DNA from: Paenarthrobacter histidinolovorans | GTDB lineage: Bacteria; Actinomycetota; Actinomycetes; Actinomycetales; Micrococcaceae | Direction of reading: 5' to 3' | Assembly (NCBI RefSeq): GCF_014647595.1 | Contig: NZ_BMPM01000012.1 | Location: forward strand, 1,551-65,550 | DNA length: 64,000 nucleotides | Shown: one piece after another, positions 33,303-41,747 of the stretch | How the letters are laid out: each line of letters starts with the position of its first letter | Position numbering within the stretch: position 1 is the stretch's first letter | Notes under the pieces: model-generated | Told to the model about the DNA's origin: nothing | What the model saw: only the letters and a program-made list of their open reading frames with translations | Database searches by the model: none | Program-made: the position numbers and the translations under genes

Positions 33303-33638
33303 CTAGTCCTCAGGTTGGTCTTCGTCGAGGCCAAGTGCCCGACCCAGGATGGAGTAGCGTCGGGCCACCTCATCGGCGTCGACGGTGTACCTGACTCGCT
33401 GGCCATTCCGCTCTTCTGAGGCCGGCGGATCCGCCATTAGTACCCCCTCGGCCTCCAGTTGCACCAGGTTGTTCTGCGCCGTCGGTACCCCAATTTCCAG
33501 CCCCTTGGCCACTTCACCCCTGGTGGCCGGCCCCGATTTAGCAAGGTAGCCAACAATGGCCACTTTTGTTGAGTTGCTGAACACGCTAATTGCCCGCTCT
33601 GTACTGGATGGGATTTTAGGGCGGGAGTAGCGGGGCAT
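33303..33638 (-). CDS. ArsR-like winged-helix regulator
   Basis: A 111-aa protein: VAIVGYLAKSGPATRGEVAKGLEIGVPTAQNNLVQLEAEGVLM is a winged helix-turn-helix, and NGQRVRYTVDADEVARRYSIL forms wing and last helix. No metal-binding cysteine motif is present, so it is not a classical metal sensor. ATG 33638 is favoured over one 39 nt upstream on length grounds. It is divergent from the conjugation operon and a 33-bp near-perfect palindrome (33679-33711) lies between, so it probably controls transfer genes as well as itself. Confidence 0.75.
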   Translation of the reverse strand: MPRYSRPKIPSSTERAISVFSNSTKVAIVGYLAKSGPATRGEVAKGLEIGVPTAQNNLVQLEAEGVLMADPPASEERNGQRVRYTVDADEVARRYSILGRALGLDEDQPED

Positions 33639-33678
33639 GGTTCTTATTTTGCCGCATCCCCACCCAAGAGGCCTCATC

Positions 33679-33711
33679 AGATTAGCGGTTAGTTAAACTA
33701 TTCGCTAATCT
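33679..33711. promoter_or_regulatory. 33-bp palindromic operator
   Basis: Outer arms AGATTAGCG / CGCTAATCT and an inner TAGTT-A-AACTA share the same centre at 33695; only two base pairs between them fail to match. It lies in the divergent space between the ArsR-like gene and the conjugation operon, a classic site for a dimeric winged-helix repressor. Confidence 0.75.
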
Positions 33712-33761
33712 GGAGCTATTCACCCACATTCATCTCCGGCCCTCATCACTAAGGAGGCGTT

Positions 33762-33908
33762 ATGCGGCCCACTGTTCACTTGCTAGATCCCAGGCACCCG
33801 TTCGACGGCGTAGCTGTAGAGATGCCAGTGAATGGGAAGCGCGCCCAGGCTCCTTTACGAGAACAAGAAATACGAGCCCGGCCGCGGCATCCCAACTGGG
33901 CAGTTTGA
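33762..33908 (+). CDS. Small protein at the head of the transfer operon, 48 aa
   Basis: ATG 33762 follows AAGGAGG with 6-nt spacing, a very strong site. The peptide (MRPTVHLLDPRHPFDGVAVE ... PRHPNWAV) is basic and proline-rich, with no membrane helix. Not recognised. It is the first gene after the palindromic operator. Confidence 0.5.
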   Translation: MRPTVHLLDPRHPFDGVAVEMPVNGKRAQAPLREQEIRARPRHPNWAV

Positions 33909-33969
33909 CAGGCACTACTAGTGCAGCTGGGGGCAGTAGATATGGAAGCAGTACCCAGGGGGATGGATT

Positions 33970-34089
33970 GTGAAGAACACGTTCGGTGCGGTGTGGACCG
34001 TGAATGCTTTGCTGTTTGCACACGACGAGGACGGCCTGGAGCACTTCCGTCTCTGGATGCCTGCAGCTGGAGCCCCTGATGCGGCGTAA
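33970..34089 (+). CDS. Small protein, 39 aa
   Basis: GTG 33970 follows AGGGGGATGGATT. The peptide has KNTFGAVWTVNALLFAHDED and HFRLWMPAAGAPDAA, protein-like in composition. Its stop lies 11 nt inside the following gene (start 34079), which indicates coupling. Function unknown. Confidence 0.45.
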   Translation: MKNTFGAVWTVNALLFAHDEDGLEHFRLWMPAAGAPDAA

Positions 34090-35155
34090 GTCGCTGGGCC
34101 TCCTGGCTCTCATTGCCGTCCCAAGCCTGTTCTTGGGGCTGATCTTCTCATCCGTCCTGCTGCTGGCACCCGCGAAAACTGCTGCAGCTGATTGCGGCCC
34201 GGTCTCGGTTGTCGTTGACGGCAGCACGAAGGTTGAGGGGTATTCCGCTGAGCAGTTGAAGAACGCTGCCGCTGTCGTGGGAGCCGGTAAAGCGCTGAAT
34301 CTTTCCGTGAAGGGTCAGACCATCAGCATCATGGTGGCCCTGGGGGAGTCAGGCCTGCGTGTGCTGGATTACGGGGACGGTCCCGGCCCGGACTCCCGTG
34401 GTTTGTTCCAGCAGCGCGACAACGGAGCCTGGGGCTCCTACACGGACCGCATGGACCCGACCATCAGTGCCACGAACTTCATCAAGGCGCTGCAGGCCGT
34501 CCCGGGCTGGGAGCAGTTGGAGCCGACCATTGCCGGGAACAAGGTCCAGCGCAACGCCGACCCGTACCACTATCAGAAGTACTGGCCCGAAGCGGTCAAG
34601 ATCGTCCAGGTACTCTCGGACGGCAAAGTCGGTGTTGACGCTGGTAGCTGTGGCATACCGGGGAAGTCCGGTGCGGGGGATGACTACCCGTGGAAGGACT
34701 CTCCGACTTGGTTGCAGGTCGGGGCAGGATCGGCGGCGGCTTCGCCTTTGGGGATGTTCTACCGCGAATGCGTGGACTTCGCTCTGTGGCGGGTCAACCA
34801 GCAGATGGGTTCGACCAGTGCCCCGTTCAAGGTCCTCAACGGCAACTTCCGCCCGGACGGTCAGGGCCTTGGTTCTGCGGTGACGTGGAAGGCCGGCTGG
34901 GACGCCAAGGGCTGGCCCTCCGGTAAAACGCCCCACATCGGTGCAGTGGTCTGGTACTCGCCCGGTGTTGGCGGCTCGGACCCGACCTTCGGTCACGTGG
35001 CCGTGGTCAAGGAAGTCAAGGACGACGGGACTTACGTCGAAGAGGGTTACAACGGCAATCCGCCCCCGGATGACCACAACTACTACACCCGGACCGTCAA
35101 AGGCAGTGTCCCGTCCGCGTTCCTGTATCTGCCCAACCAAGAGGAGAAGAAGTGA
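34079..35155 (+). CDS. Secreted peptidoglycan hydrolase of the transfer system (lysozyme-like + CHAP)
   Basis: A 358-aa protein. The first 35 residues are an export signal or anchor (MRRKSLGLLALIAVPSLFLG and a following hydrophobic run). The N-terminal domain (about 75-180) has MVALGESGLRVLDYGDGPGPDSRGLFQQRDNGAWG, a transglycosylase-like fold with the catalytic Glu in GES. A CHAP domain follows (FYRECVDFALW with the catalytic Cys; FGHVAVVKEV with the His). Such two-domain enzymes open the thick cell wall for Gram-positive T4SS channels (VirB1 role). ATG 34079 is supported by the signal peptide and by overlap with the small gene before it. The next gene overlaps by 4 nt. Confidence 0.88.
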   Translation: MRRKSLGLLALIAVPSLFLGLIFSSVLLLAPAKTAAADCGPVSVVVDGSTKVEGYSAEQLKNAAAVVGAGKALNLSVKGQTISIMVALGESGLRVLDYGDGPGPDSRGLFQQRDNGAWGSYTDRMDPTISATNFIKALQAVPGWEQLEPTIAGNKVQRNADPYHYQKYWPEAVKIVQVLSDGKVGVDAGSCGIPGKSGAGDDYPWKDSPTWLQVGAGSAAASPLGMFYRECVDFALWRVNQQMGSTSAPFKVLNGNFRPDGQGLGSAVTWKAGWDAKGWPSGKTPHIGAVVWYSPGVGGSDPTFGHVAVVKEVKDDGTYVEEGYNGNPPPDDHNYYTRTVKGSVPSAFLYLPNQEEKK

Positions 35156-35664
35156 ATAAGCCCCTGGCCCTCATCGCAGCGGTAGGGCTGCTGTGCGCCG
35201 GATGCGCACCGGCCTCGAACACCACGCCAGCGCCCATGCAGACGACACCGACGCCTTCAGCCCCGGTGTCCCTGAGCGTTGACAGCGGCCCGCAGGCACC
35301 GGGCGGAATCGTCCCTGCCACGATTGGGATCGCCTGGGACCAGGCCAGCAAGGATCAGGCCGTGGATATCGCGCAGAAGGCCATGGCCGACTTCGCCCGC
35401 CCCAAGGCCGAGGAACAACAGTGGGCCAATGATCTTGCCCGCTGGCTCACCCCGCAGGCTACCGCCGATTACTCCGCTGTGGATCCGGCCAACATCCCAG
35501 CCAACCGGGTCACCGGCCCGGCCAAGCTGACCGTCGATGAATCCAACGGCTACGGCGTCACAGCCACTGTCCCGACCAACGCCGGGACCTACACGCTCCA
35601 GTTGCTCCGCACGGGCAAGGACGCCCCGTGGAAGGTCAACCGGCTCACACCGCCAGCGTCCTAG
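35152..35664 (+). CDS. Transfer-operon lipoprotein
   Basis: A 170-aa protein starting at GTG 35152, overlapping the hydrolase stop (GTGA). The signal peptide ends in the lipobox LCAGC, so Cys is lipidated and the protein is on the outer face of the membrane. A Thr/Pro-rich linker leads to a small domain (DQASKDQAVDIAQKAMADFARP ... YTLQLLRTGKDAPWKVNRL) that looks like an NTF2-like or VirB8-like accessory fold. Likely part of the cell-wall side of the secretion channel. Confidence 0.8.
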   Translation: MNKPLALIAAVGLLCAGCAPASNTTPAPMQTTPTPSAPVSLSVDSGPQAPGGIVPATIGIAWDQASKDQAVDIAQKAMADFARPKAEEQQWANDLARWLTPQATADYSAVDPANIPANRVTGPAKLTVDESNGYGVTATVPTNAGTYTLQLLRTGKDAPWKVNRLTPPAS

Positions 35665-35710
35665 AGTGCCTAACCCCTCTTCACCTCACATACGTAAAGG
35701 AAGAAAGTTC

Positions 35711-37234
35711 ATGAGTACTGCATCAACTGAGGTCCTGGCCTTTCCAAGCATCAAGGCCATCGTCCGCGACAACGGCACCGCTGAGGTCGTTGTGGCCGGT
35801 AACTCACGCGTCGTCCCCGACGGGGACACACTGCAGGACCTCCGCAACAACGCACTCGCCCTCGTCGTGGGAGAGGCCCAAACTCTGCAGCGCCCGGTTC
35901 GGGTCCAGATCGAGGATCCCGAAGGACACGGAGAACTGATCGTGCACCCGGACAACAAGATCGAATCCGTCTCTTACGAACCGCGCCCGGCCCGTCGCCG
36001 GGCACAGGCCCCCGCGACCACGCCAGAGACCGTAGCACCGGCCGTCATTGAGACAGTCCCGATGGCCGCACCTCAACCGGTAGTCGTGTCCTCACAGCCA
36101 GCCTCGGTCGAAGAAAGAGCAGCGGTAGTGGAACGCCAGCCGTGGCCGCCCACCCCTGTAGAAGCCGAAGCGAACACGGACGGCCCGGGCGCGTCTCAGC
36201 TCTCGGACTCGAAGGGGCAGCGAGTCACCGATGCCCAAGTGCCGCAGGCAGCTGCGCCTGCGTCGAAGGCTCCACTGACCCGGCGCAGCTTGAAAGAGAC
36301 TTCCTTCCTTGTAAGCGAACCTTCCCTAGAACCTGCAAAGAACGGCTGGCGGGGGTTCCTCACCAGCCTTGGATTCCGCATGGAACCTTCGGCTGAAGAA
36401 CTTGCAGAGCGTGAAGACATCCGGACGGTAAGCCAGCACTGGCCGGGCCCTCGCGTGGTTGGGGTCGTCAACCGCAAGGGCGGCACCGCAAAGACACCAA
36501 CTACAGTGTGCCTGAGCGCGGTTTTCGCTCGCTTCGGTGGGGGACCAGTGCTGGCGTGGGACAACAACGAATCTCAGGGAACGCTGGGGTGGCGCACCGA
36601 GCAGGGGCCGCATAATGCCAGCGTTTTGGACTTGGTGGACTCTTCCACGCGGCTTCTTTCCCCCGAATCCAACAGCGCCGACCTGGCTCACTTTGTGCAC
36701 CACCAAACAGCAGATAAGTTCGACGTTCTGCGCTCGGATGAGAACGACGAGGGTGACCATGAAGTGACTGCCGAGGAAGTCGACATCGTGCACCGCGTGG
36801 CCACCAAGTACTACCGGATGATCGTGATGGATTCCGGTAACACCGCACGATCTGCGAACTGGCGCCAGATGATCCACCACACGGACCAGCTCGTAGTCCC
36901 GGTAACTGCCATGGAAGACCGTGCAGAGGCGGCGAGGTTGACGCTGCAGACCCTCGAGTCCCGTGGTGGCCACGACGCCGAACTGGCCCGGAACGCTGTG
37001 GTCATTGTTTCGGAAGCAACCGACTCAAGGCGGGGCATGGCCGGGGATGCCCTCAAACGAGCCAAAGACGAAGCACAGCGCATCGCAGACGGATTTGCCC
37101 CGTTGGTGCGAGCTGTTGTGCGGATTCCCTATGATCCCGCCCTGGTCAACGGCCCCATCCGTTACGAAGCTCTCCAGCCCGCCACCCAGCGGGCGTGGCT
37201 GGCAGCTGGGGCCGCCGTCGCCAAAGGCTTCTAA
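35711..37234 (+). CDS. MinD/ParA-like ATPase of the transfer operon
   Basis: A 507-aa protein. ATG 35711 follows AAAGGAAGAAAG; the frame is open upstream but in shadow of the lipoprotein gene. Residues 1-95 form a small domain (FPSIKAIVRDNGTAEVVV). A long Pro/Ala linker leads to the ATPase: VVGVVNRKGGTAKTPTTVCL (near 249-268), DNNESQGTLGWR and YYRMIVMDSGN. The P-loop reads KGGTAKTPTT instead of KGGxGKTT: the glycine before the second lysine is alanine. The signature lysine remains. Such ATPases are common beside SCO6880-type T4SS genes and may position the channel or the plasmid. Confidence 0.82.
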   Translation: MSTASTEVLAFPSIKAIVRDNGTAEVVVAGNSRVVPDGDTLQDLRNNALALVVGEAQTLQRPVRVQIEDPEGHGELIVHPDNKIESVSYEPRPARRRAQAPATTPETVAPAVIETVPMAAPQPVVVSSQPASVEERAAVVERQPWPPTPVEAEANTDGPGASQLSDSKGQRVTDAQVPQAAAPASKAPLTRRSLKETSFLVSEPSLEPAKNGWRGFLTSLGFRMEPSAEELAEREDIRTVSQHWPGPRVVGVVNRKGGTAKTPTTVCLSAVFARFGGGPVLAWDNNESQGTLGWRTEQGPHNASVLDLVDSSTRLLSPESNSADLAHFVHHQTADKFDVLRSDENDEGDHEVTAEEVDIVHRVATKYYRMIVMDSGNTARSANWRQMIHHTDQLVVPVTAMEDRAEAARLTLQTLESRGGHDAELARNAVVIVSEATDSRRGMAGDALKRAKDEAQRIADGFAPLVRAVVRIPYDPALVNGPIRYEALQPATQRAWLAAGAAVAKGF

Positions 37235-37267
37235 TCCATCCACACGGAACTGAAGAAAGGAGGAACC

Positions 37268-37876
37268 ATGCAACTGTCACTGAACCCCTGGATCACGAGC
37301 CCTGCCGAGGGCATCGAAGAACAAACACCTGACGTGCACGTCCCGCCGGCTGCCGTGATCAGCACGCCGCTGAAAGGCATGGTCGAACCCGACACCGCAG
37401 ATCGTCTGGCAAGCCGCACCATGTCCGGCACCGCAGCGCTGTGGGTTGTCGGCAGCCACGGCGGGGCCGGTGAAAGCCGCACCGCTGATCTGCTGGAAGG
37501 GGCACGCCCCACCGGTCACTGCTGGCCTGTCCTGCCGGACGGCAGCAAGCCCCGGGTACTGCTGGTCTGCCGGGCAGACATGCGCGGGCTCACCACAGCT
37601 CAAAGCGCCCTGACGCAATGGGCATCAGGCGCCGCACCCGCGGTGGAGCTGCTCGGCCTCGCCGTCCTCGCGGATGCGCCGGGCAAAACACCCAAAGCAC
37701 TTCGCGAGTTCACAGCCATCATCGGCGGGGGAGCGCCCCGGCTCTGGACCCTTCCGTGGGTCGAGGCATGGCGGCACGGCGACTCCACCACCACACCAAC
37801 AGCCCGTGAATACCAACGCTTCATCACCGACGTAACCGCACTGGTCACTGAAACCAACCCAAACACCAACCACTGA
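37268..37876 (+). CDS. P-loop-like hypothetical protein (DUF6668-like)
   Basis: A 202-aa protein after AGAAAGGAGGAACC. It has LWVVGSHGGAGESRTADLL, a glycine-rich loop reminiscent of a P-loop but with Glu-Ser in place of Lys-Thr, then RVLLVCRADMRGLTTAQSAL and VELLGLAVLADAPGKTPKALREF, a Rossmann-type alternation. It resembles the DUF6668 proteins of actinobacterial transfer regions; that name is from memory. It is probably an ATPase relative working with the MinD-like protein upstream. Confidence 0.65.
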   Translation: MQLSLNPWITSPAEGIEEQTPDVHVPPAAVISTPLKGMVEPDTADRLASRTMSGTAALWVVGSHGGAGESRTADLLEGARPTGHCWPVLPDGSKPRVLLVCRADMRGLTTAQSALTQWASGAAPAVELLGLAVLADAPGKTPKALREFTAIIGGGAPRLWTLPWVEAWRHGDSTTTPTAREYQRFITDVTALVTETNPNTNH

Positions 37877-37889
37877 AAGGCCACTCACC

Positions 37890-38159
37890 ATGAACTCGAT
37901 CACCGCAATCGCCACGAGCGTCATTCCCAACCCGACTCCCGTCGTCCCCGCGCAAGCAGGGGGCCTGCTTACCGTCCTGAACTGGGCCTCCGGTATAGGC
38001 CTCGTCCTCGGTGTTCTCGGCGTCATCATCGTCGGCATCACCATGGTCATCCAGCTCCAGCGCGGCGAAGGCGCCCAGTCCATCGCCAAGCTGGGTTGGG
38101 TCCTGCTCGGCTGCATCATCATCACTGGTGCCGCCGGTATCGTCCGCGCCTTCGTCTAA
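37890..38159 (+). CDS. Pilin-like small membrane protein (VirB2/TrbC role)
   Basis: An 89-aa protein after GAAAGGCCACTCACC. Two membrane helices (LLTVLNWASGIGLVLGVLGVIIVGI and IAKLGWVLLGCIIITGAAGIVRAFV) are joined by a short polar loop (QLQRGEGAQS), the topology of VirB2/TrbC pilins. It sits just before the VirB8- and VirB6-like genes. Whether it forms a pilus or only a channel part in a Gram-positive cell is unknown. Confidence 0.75.
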   Translation: MNSITAIATSVIPNPTPVVPAQAGGLLTVLNWASGIGLVLGVLGVIIVGITMVIQLQRGEGAQSIAKLGWVLLGCIIITGAAGIVRAFV

Positions 38160-38187
38160 GCCAAGCACCAACAACGGGAGGTTCACT

Positions 38188-38928
38188 TTGAGCCAGTCAA
38201 CAGAGAGCACCACCGAGGCCAATCCGTTCACCAAGCCCGGTTTCATTATTGCTGCCGCGCTGGTGGTCGCGCTGATCGCAGCAGCCGTCGTGATCTTCCT
38301 GCTCCCCAAAGGACAAGGAAACGCCCAACCATCCCCCGCAGAATCCAGTAACTCCGCCACCGCCAAGCCCATCGGTAGCGCTCCAGCCGGCAAGAGCGTC
38401 TGTGGGCTACCTGCCAGCCAGGAAACAGCCCTTGGTACCCCGCCCAAGTCCAAGTGGGAGCTGGTGGGAGCCATGGCCGTTCCGACCGATCCATCAACGT
38501 CAGGGCCTGGAACTGTAGGCAAGGACGGCCTGAGGTCGTGCTTTGCGCAGTCGCCTACAGGGGCGCTCTACGCAACGGCCAACATCTGGGCTGCTTCATT
38601 CAACGGCTATGCGAAACAGGTCTACCTGGAACTTGCCGCCGACAGTCCCTCACGTGACAAAGCAGTCCAGGCAATCAAGGAGGGCAAGGACGTCAGCGGT
38701 GGAAGCTCTCCCAAGGTCCAGATCGCTGGTTTCATCCTGCACTCTTATACGCCCGAAGCTGCGGTGGTAGAGCTGGCGATTAAGAGCAGCGACGGGGGAT
38801 ATGGCGCTTTCTCGACGTCACTGGTGTGGGAAGACGGCGACTGGAAACTGGATATTCCCGCTGCAGGCGGAGGAACGGTCCGGCAGATCAGCGATCTAAG
38901 TTCGTTCATCCCTTGGGCCGGTGTCTGA
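38188..38928 (+). CDS. Single-span membrane protein of the T4SS (VirB8-like position)
   Basis: A 246-aa protein from TTG 38188, with CGGGAGG 8 nt upstream; upstream ATGs belong to shadow frames of the pilin gene. One membrane helix (IIAAALVVALIAAAVVIFLL, near residues 20-39) is followed by a Ser/Pro linker and an external domain with AFVW-like strands (FILHSYTPEAAVVELAIKSS and STSLVWEDGDWKLDIP). This matches the VirB8/TcpC scheme of one anchor plus an NTF2-like external domain. Sequence family not certain. Confidence 0.72.
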   Translation: MSQSTESTTEANPFTKPGFIIAAALVVALIAAAVVIFLLPKGQGNAQPSPAESSNSATAKPIGSAPAGKSVCGLPASQETALGTPPKSKWELVGAMAVPTDPSTSGPGTVGKDGLRSCFAQSPTGALYATANIWAASFNGYAKQVYLELAADSPSRDKAVQAIKEGKDVSGGSSPKVQIAGFILHSYTPEAAVVELAIKSSDGGYGAFSTSLVWEDGDWKLDIPAAGGGTVRQISDLSSFIPWAGV

Positions 38929-38929
38929 C

Positions 38930-40252
38930 ATGGCAGAGAAAGAATGCGAAGTTTGGAACGTCGTTTGCTGGACCGGGCAGGGTGCCAGCAATGTTGCCGC
39001 AGGTATTGCCGATGACGCCATCAACAATCTGGCCAAGGCCATCATGGAGGGCATGAGCCAGATGGTGACGACTCTGTCTACCTTCTGGGTTTCAACGCCG
39101 ACGGTGAACCTGACGAGTCAAGACGGTTCGACGGCAAGCCCTGTTGTTTCCGCCGTCAACAGCGAGTTGATGCCGTGGACACTGGCACTGGCAGTCCTAG
39201 CTGTCATTCTTGGTGGCATTCGGTTGATCTGGGAGCAGCGCGGGGCACCTCTAAAAGACCTACTCAGGTCACTATTGACGCTCACCTTGGTAAGCGGCCT
39301 GGGCTTAGGGACAATTTCGATCCTTGTGATCGCAGCCGACGTCTTTTCAGCCGAGATTATCAAGCGGTCCACGGACGGCAAGGGCTTCGCAGAATCGATG
39401 AAACTCCTGGTACTTACCAACCAGACAGGCGTCGGAGTTTTCATCCTCATCGTCCTGGGTCTCATCGGCCTGCTCGCGTCCCTTATCCAGATAGTCCTTA
39501 TGGTCGTCCGCAGTGGCATGTTGGTGGTCCTTGCGGGCATCATGCCAACCACAGCCTCGTTCACCAACACTGAGATGGGCAAACAATGGTTTCAAAAGGC
39601 CGTCGGCTGGACCATCGCCTTCATCGCCTACAAACCCGCCGCCGCCATCGTCTACTCCGTCGCGTTCCTGCTCATGGGCGGGAAAGGCCAGGATGCCCTG
39701 ATCAGTTCCATTACGGGTTTCACGTTGATGATCGTGGCGCTGTTCGCTTTGCCCGCCCTGATGCGTTTCGTGACGCCACTGGTTGCTGCCGTCGCCTCCG
39801 GAGGGGGTGGCGCAGGAGCTGGCGCCGCTGTGGCCGCGATCGCCACTGGTGCGGTCTCACTTGGTCGTGGCGGTAGCGGCAGGGGCAACGCTTCACCGAC
39901 CCCTTCATCATCAACGAACACATCGAGCACCCAAATGGGCAGTTCGCCAAAGGGCAGTAATGGAACGCCCGGCCCCCGAGGAGGGGGAGGACAGCCAACA
40001 CCCGGCGCTACGGGGCCCGGTGGAGCTGCTGGCATGGACGCAGCTGCCAAGGCCGGAATGGCCGGTGCCGGATCTGCTGGGGCGACGGCAGGTGCCGGTG
40101 CAGGGGCGGCCGCAGCCAGCGGGGGAGTACCGGCAGCTGGTCCGGCTGGTGTGGCTGTAGCTACAGGAGCAAAGGTGGCGTCCGCGACGTCGCAGGCAAT
40201 CGAAAAGACCGCACAGGATTCAACCGGGGAGGGCCCCAGTGGCAGCAATTAA
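38930..40252 (+). CDS. VirB6/TrbL-like polytopic membrane protein
   Basis: A 440-aa protein. ATG 38930 starts just after the preceding stop; a GTG at 38921 is an alternative. After an N-terminal segment with two Cys (KECEVWNVVCWTGQG) come about six membrane helices (LALAVLAVILGGIRLIW, VLILIVLGLIGLLASL, IMPTTASFTNTEMGKQW and others) like TrbL/VirB6. The last 150 residues are Gly/Ala/Ser-rich and likely flexible. It forms the inner-membrane part of the channel. It overlaps the next gene by 14 nt. Confidence 0.82.
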   Translation: MAEKECEVWNVVCWTGQGASNVAAGIADDAINNLAKAIMEGMSQMVTTLSTFWVSTPTVNLTSQDGSTASPVVSAVNSELMPWTLALAVLAVILGGIRLIWEQRGAPLKDLLRSLLTLTLVSGLGLGTISILVIAADVFSAEIIKRSTDGKGFAESMKLLVLTNQTGVGVFILIVLGLIGLLASLIQIVLMVVRSGMLVVLAGIMPTTASFTNTEMGKQWFQKAVGWTIAFIAYKPAAAIVYSVAFLLMGGKGQDALISSITGFTLMIVALFALPALMRFVTPLVAAVASGGGGAGAGAAVAAIATGAVSLGRGGSGRGNASPTPSSSTNTSSTQMGSSPKGSNGTPGPRGGGGQPTPGATGPGGAAGMDAAAKAGMAGAGSAGATAGAGAGAAAASGGVPAAGPAGVAVATGAKVASATSQAIEKTAQDSTGEGPSGSN

Positions 40253-41747
40253 CACCGAATACAAAGAACCGTCCTACGGCAACTGGCGCGTACCGCGCTC
40301 AGCCGGGCTGGCCAACCTCGGCGCGATCGGCACCGCGATCGTCTTTGCCGGGCTTTTGGCTGGCATCGTCAGCTTCGCTATTTGGGGCCTGTTCGTCGGC
40401 CTGGGCGTTCTTGCCTTTGCCGGTGTCAGCGCCTTGCTGCTGACAGTCAAGGACAAGCACGGCCAGTCCATCGTTGACCGCTTTGGCACCCGGATGGCTT
40501 TCAAGATCTCACGCTCCTCCGGGACGAACCTCTACCGTTCCGGTCCGCTCGGTGTAACGCCGTGGGGCATGTACCAGCTCCCGGGGTTGGCCGCGAAGTC
40601 GACCCTCTACGAATTCACCGACTCCTACAAGCGCCCGTTCGCCCTGCTGCACGTGCCCGCCACGAGCCACTTCACCGTGATCTTCTCCACCGAACCCGAC
40701 GGGGCCTCCCTCGTGGACCCGGAGCAGGTCGATGCGTGGGTGGCGAACTGGGGCGGCTGGCTCGCCGGCCTGGCCGATGAGGCAGGGCTGGACGCCGCAG
40801 CGGTAACGGTAGAAACCGCCCCGGATTCTGGCTACCGGCTCCGGAACGAAGTATTGATGAACATCGACCCGAACGCACCCGAGTTCGCCCGGGAAATGCT
40901 CCACGAGGTCGTAGACACCTATCCGGAAGGATCGGCGACGGTCCGCGCCTGGGTATCGCTGACGTTCAAGTCCGCCATCCGTACCGGGGCCAAAAAGCGG
41001 ACGCCGGAAGAAGTCGCCCGTGACCTGGCCTCACGGATCCCCGGCCTTTCGGCACGGTTACAGTCCACTGGTGCTGGCATCGCCCGTCCAACGACAGCGC
41101 AGGAGCTTTGCGAGGTCGTGAGGATCGCCTACGATCCTCCCGCAGCGCTGATCATTGATGAAGCCCATGCTGCCGGGTCCCCTGTGTCCCTGACTTGGGG
41201 CGAGGTCGGACCCACCGCGCACCAGTCCAACTGGGAGAACTACCGGCACGATTCCGCGTTCTCAGTTTCCTGGACCATGACCGGTGCCCCGCGTGGATCG
41301 GTGAATTCTTCGGTCCTGGCCCGGTTGCTGGCTCCGCATGGGGACATTGACCGCAAGCGCGTCTCGTTGCTGTACCGTCCGATGGATTCGGCCCGTGCCG
41401 CTGCCGTGGTCGAACAGGACCAGAACAACGCCAACGTCCGTATCACTTCCGGAAACCGGCCATCAGCCCGTGCCTTGGTGGATGCCCGGTCAGCGCAACA
41501 GACCGCGCAGGAAGAAGCCCAAGGTGCCGGGTTGGTGAACTTCGGTGTGGTCGTCACGGCCACCGTGACCGACCGCGAACGCCTTCCAGACGCTGTGGCT
41601 GCTGTGGAACAGAGTTCCGGTAGCGCCAGGTTGTTGCTGCGCCGGGCTTACGGGTCACAGGACACCGTGTTCGCCGGATCTCTGCCTTTGGGCCTGGTGC
41701 TGCCCGAGCACAGCATGGTCCCATCCGAGATTAAGGATGCTCTGTAA
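40239..41747 (+). CDS. SCO6880-family T4SS protein
   Basis: A 502-aa protein from GTG 40239. Two membrane helices near the start (GAIGTAIVFAGLLAGIVSFAIWGLFVGLGVLAFAG) are like VirB3, and the remainder (FALLHVPATSHFTVIFSTEPDG, EVARDLASRIPGLSARL, GDIDRKRVSLLYRP) resembles the N-terminal, non-ATPase part of VirB4. This is the SCO6880 type found in actinobacterial conjugation loci, where VirB4 is split in two. Its last base overlaps the start of the next gene, which carries the ATPase half. Confidence 0.85.
   Translation: MAAINTEYKEPSYGNWRVPRSAGLANLGAIGTAIVFAGLLAGIVSFAIWGLFVGLGVLAFAGVSALLLTVKDKHGQSIVDRFGTRMAFKISRSSGTNLYRSGPLGVTPWGMYQLPGLAAKSTLYEFTDSYKRPFALLHVPATSHFTVIFSTEPDGASLVDPEQVDAWVANWGGWLAGLADEAGLDAAAVTVETAPDSGYRLRNEVLMNIDPNAPEFAREMLHEVVDTYPEGSATVRAWVSLTFKSAIRTGAKKRTPEEVARDLASRIPGLSARLQSTGAGIARPTTAQELCEVVRIAYDPPAALIIDEAHAAGSPVSLTWGEVGPTAHQSNWENYRHDSAFSVSWTMTGAPRGSVNSSVLARLLAPHGDIDRKRVSLLYRPMDSARAAAVVEQDQNNANVRITSGNRPSARALVDARSAQQTAQEEAQGAGLVNFGVVVTATVTDRERLPDAVAAVEQSSGSARLLLRRAYGSQDTVFAGSLPLGLVLPEHSMVPSEIKDAL

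Noticed and set aside
33200..33394. Plus-strand frame of 64 codons behind the second operator pair
   Set aside because: It runs into the convergent ArsR-like gene in shadow frame; kept only as a hint that the operator pair has lost its gene.
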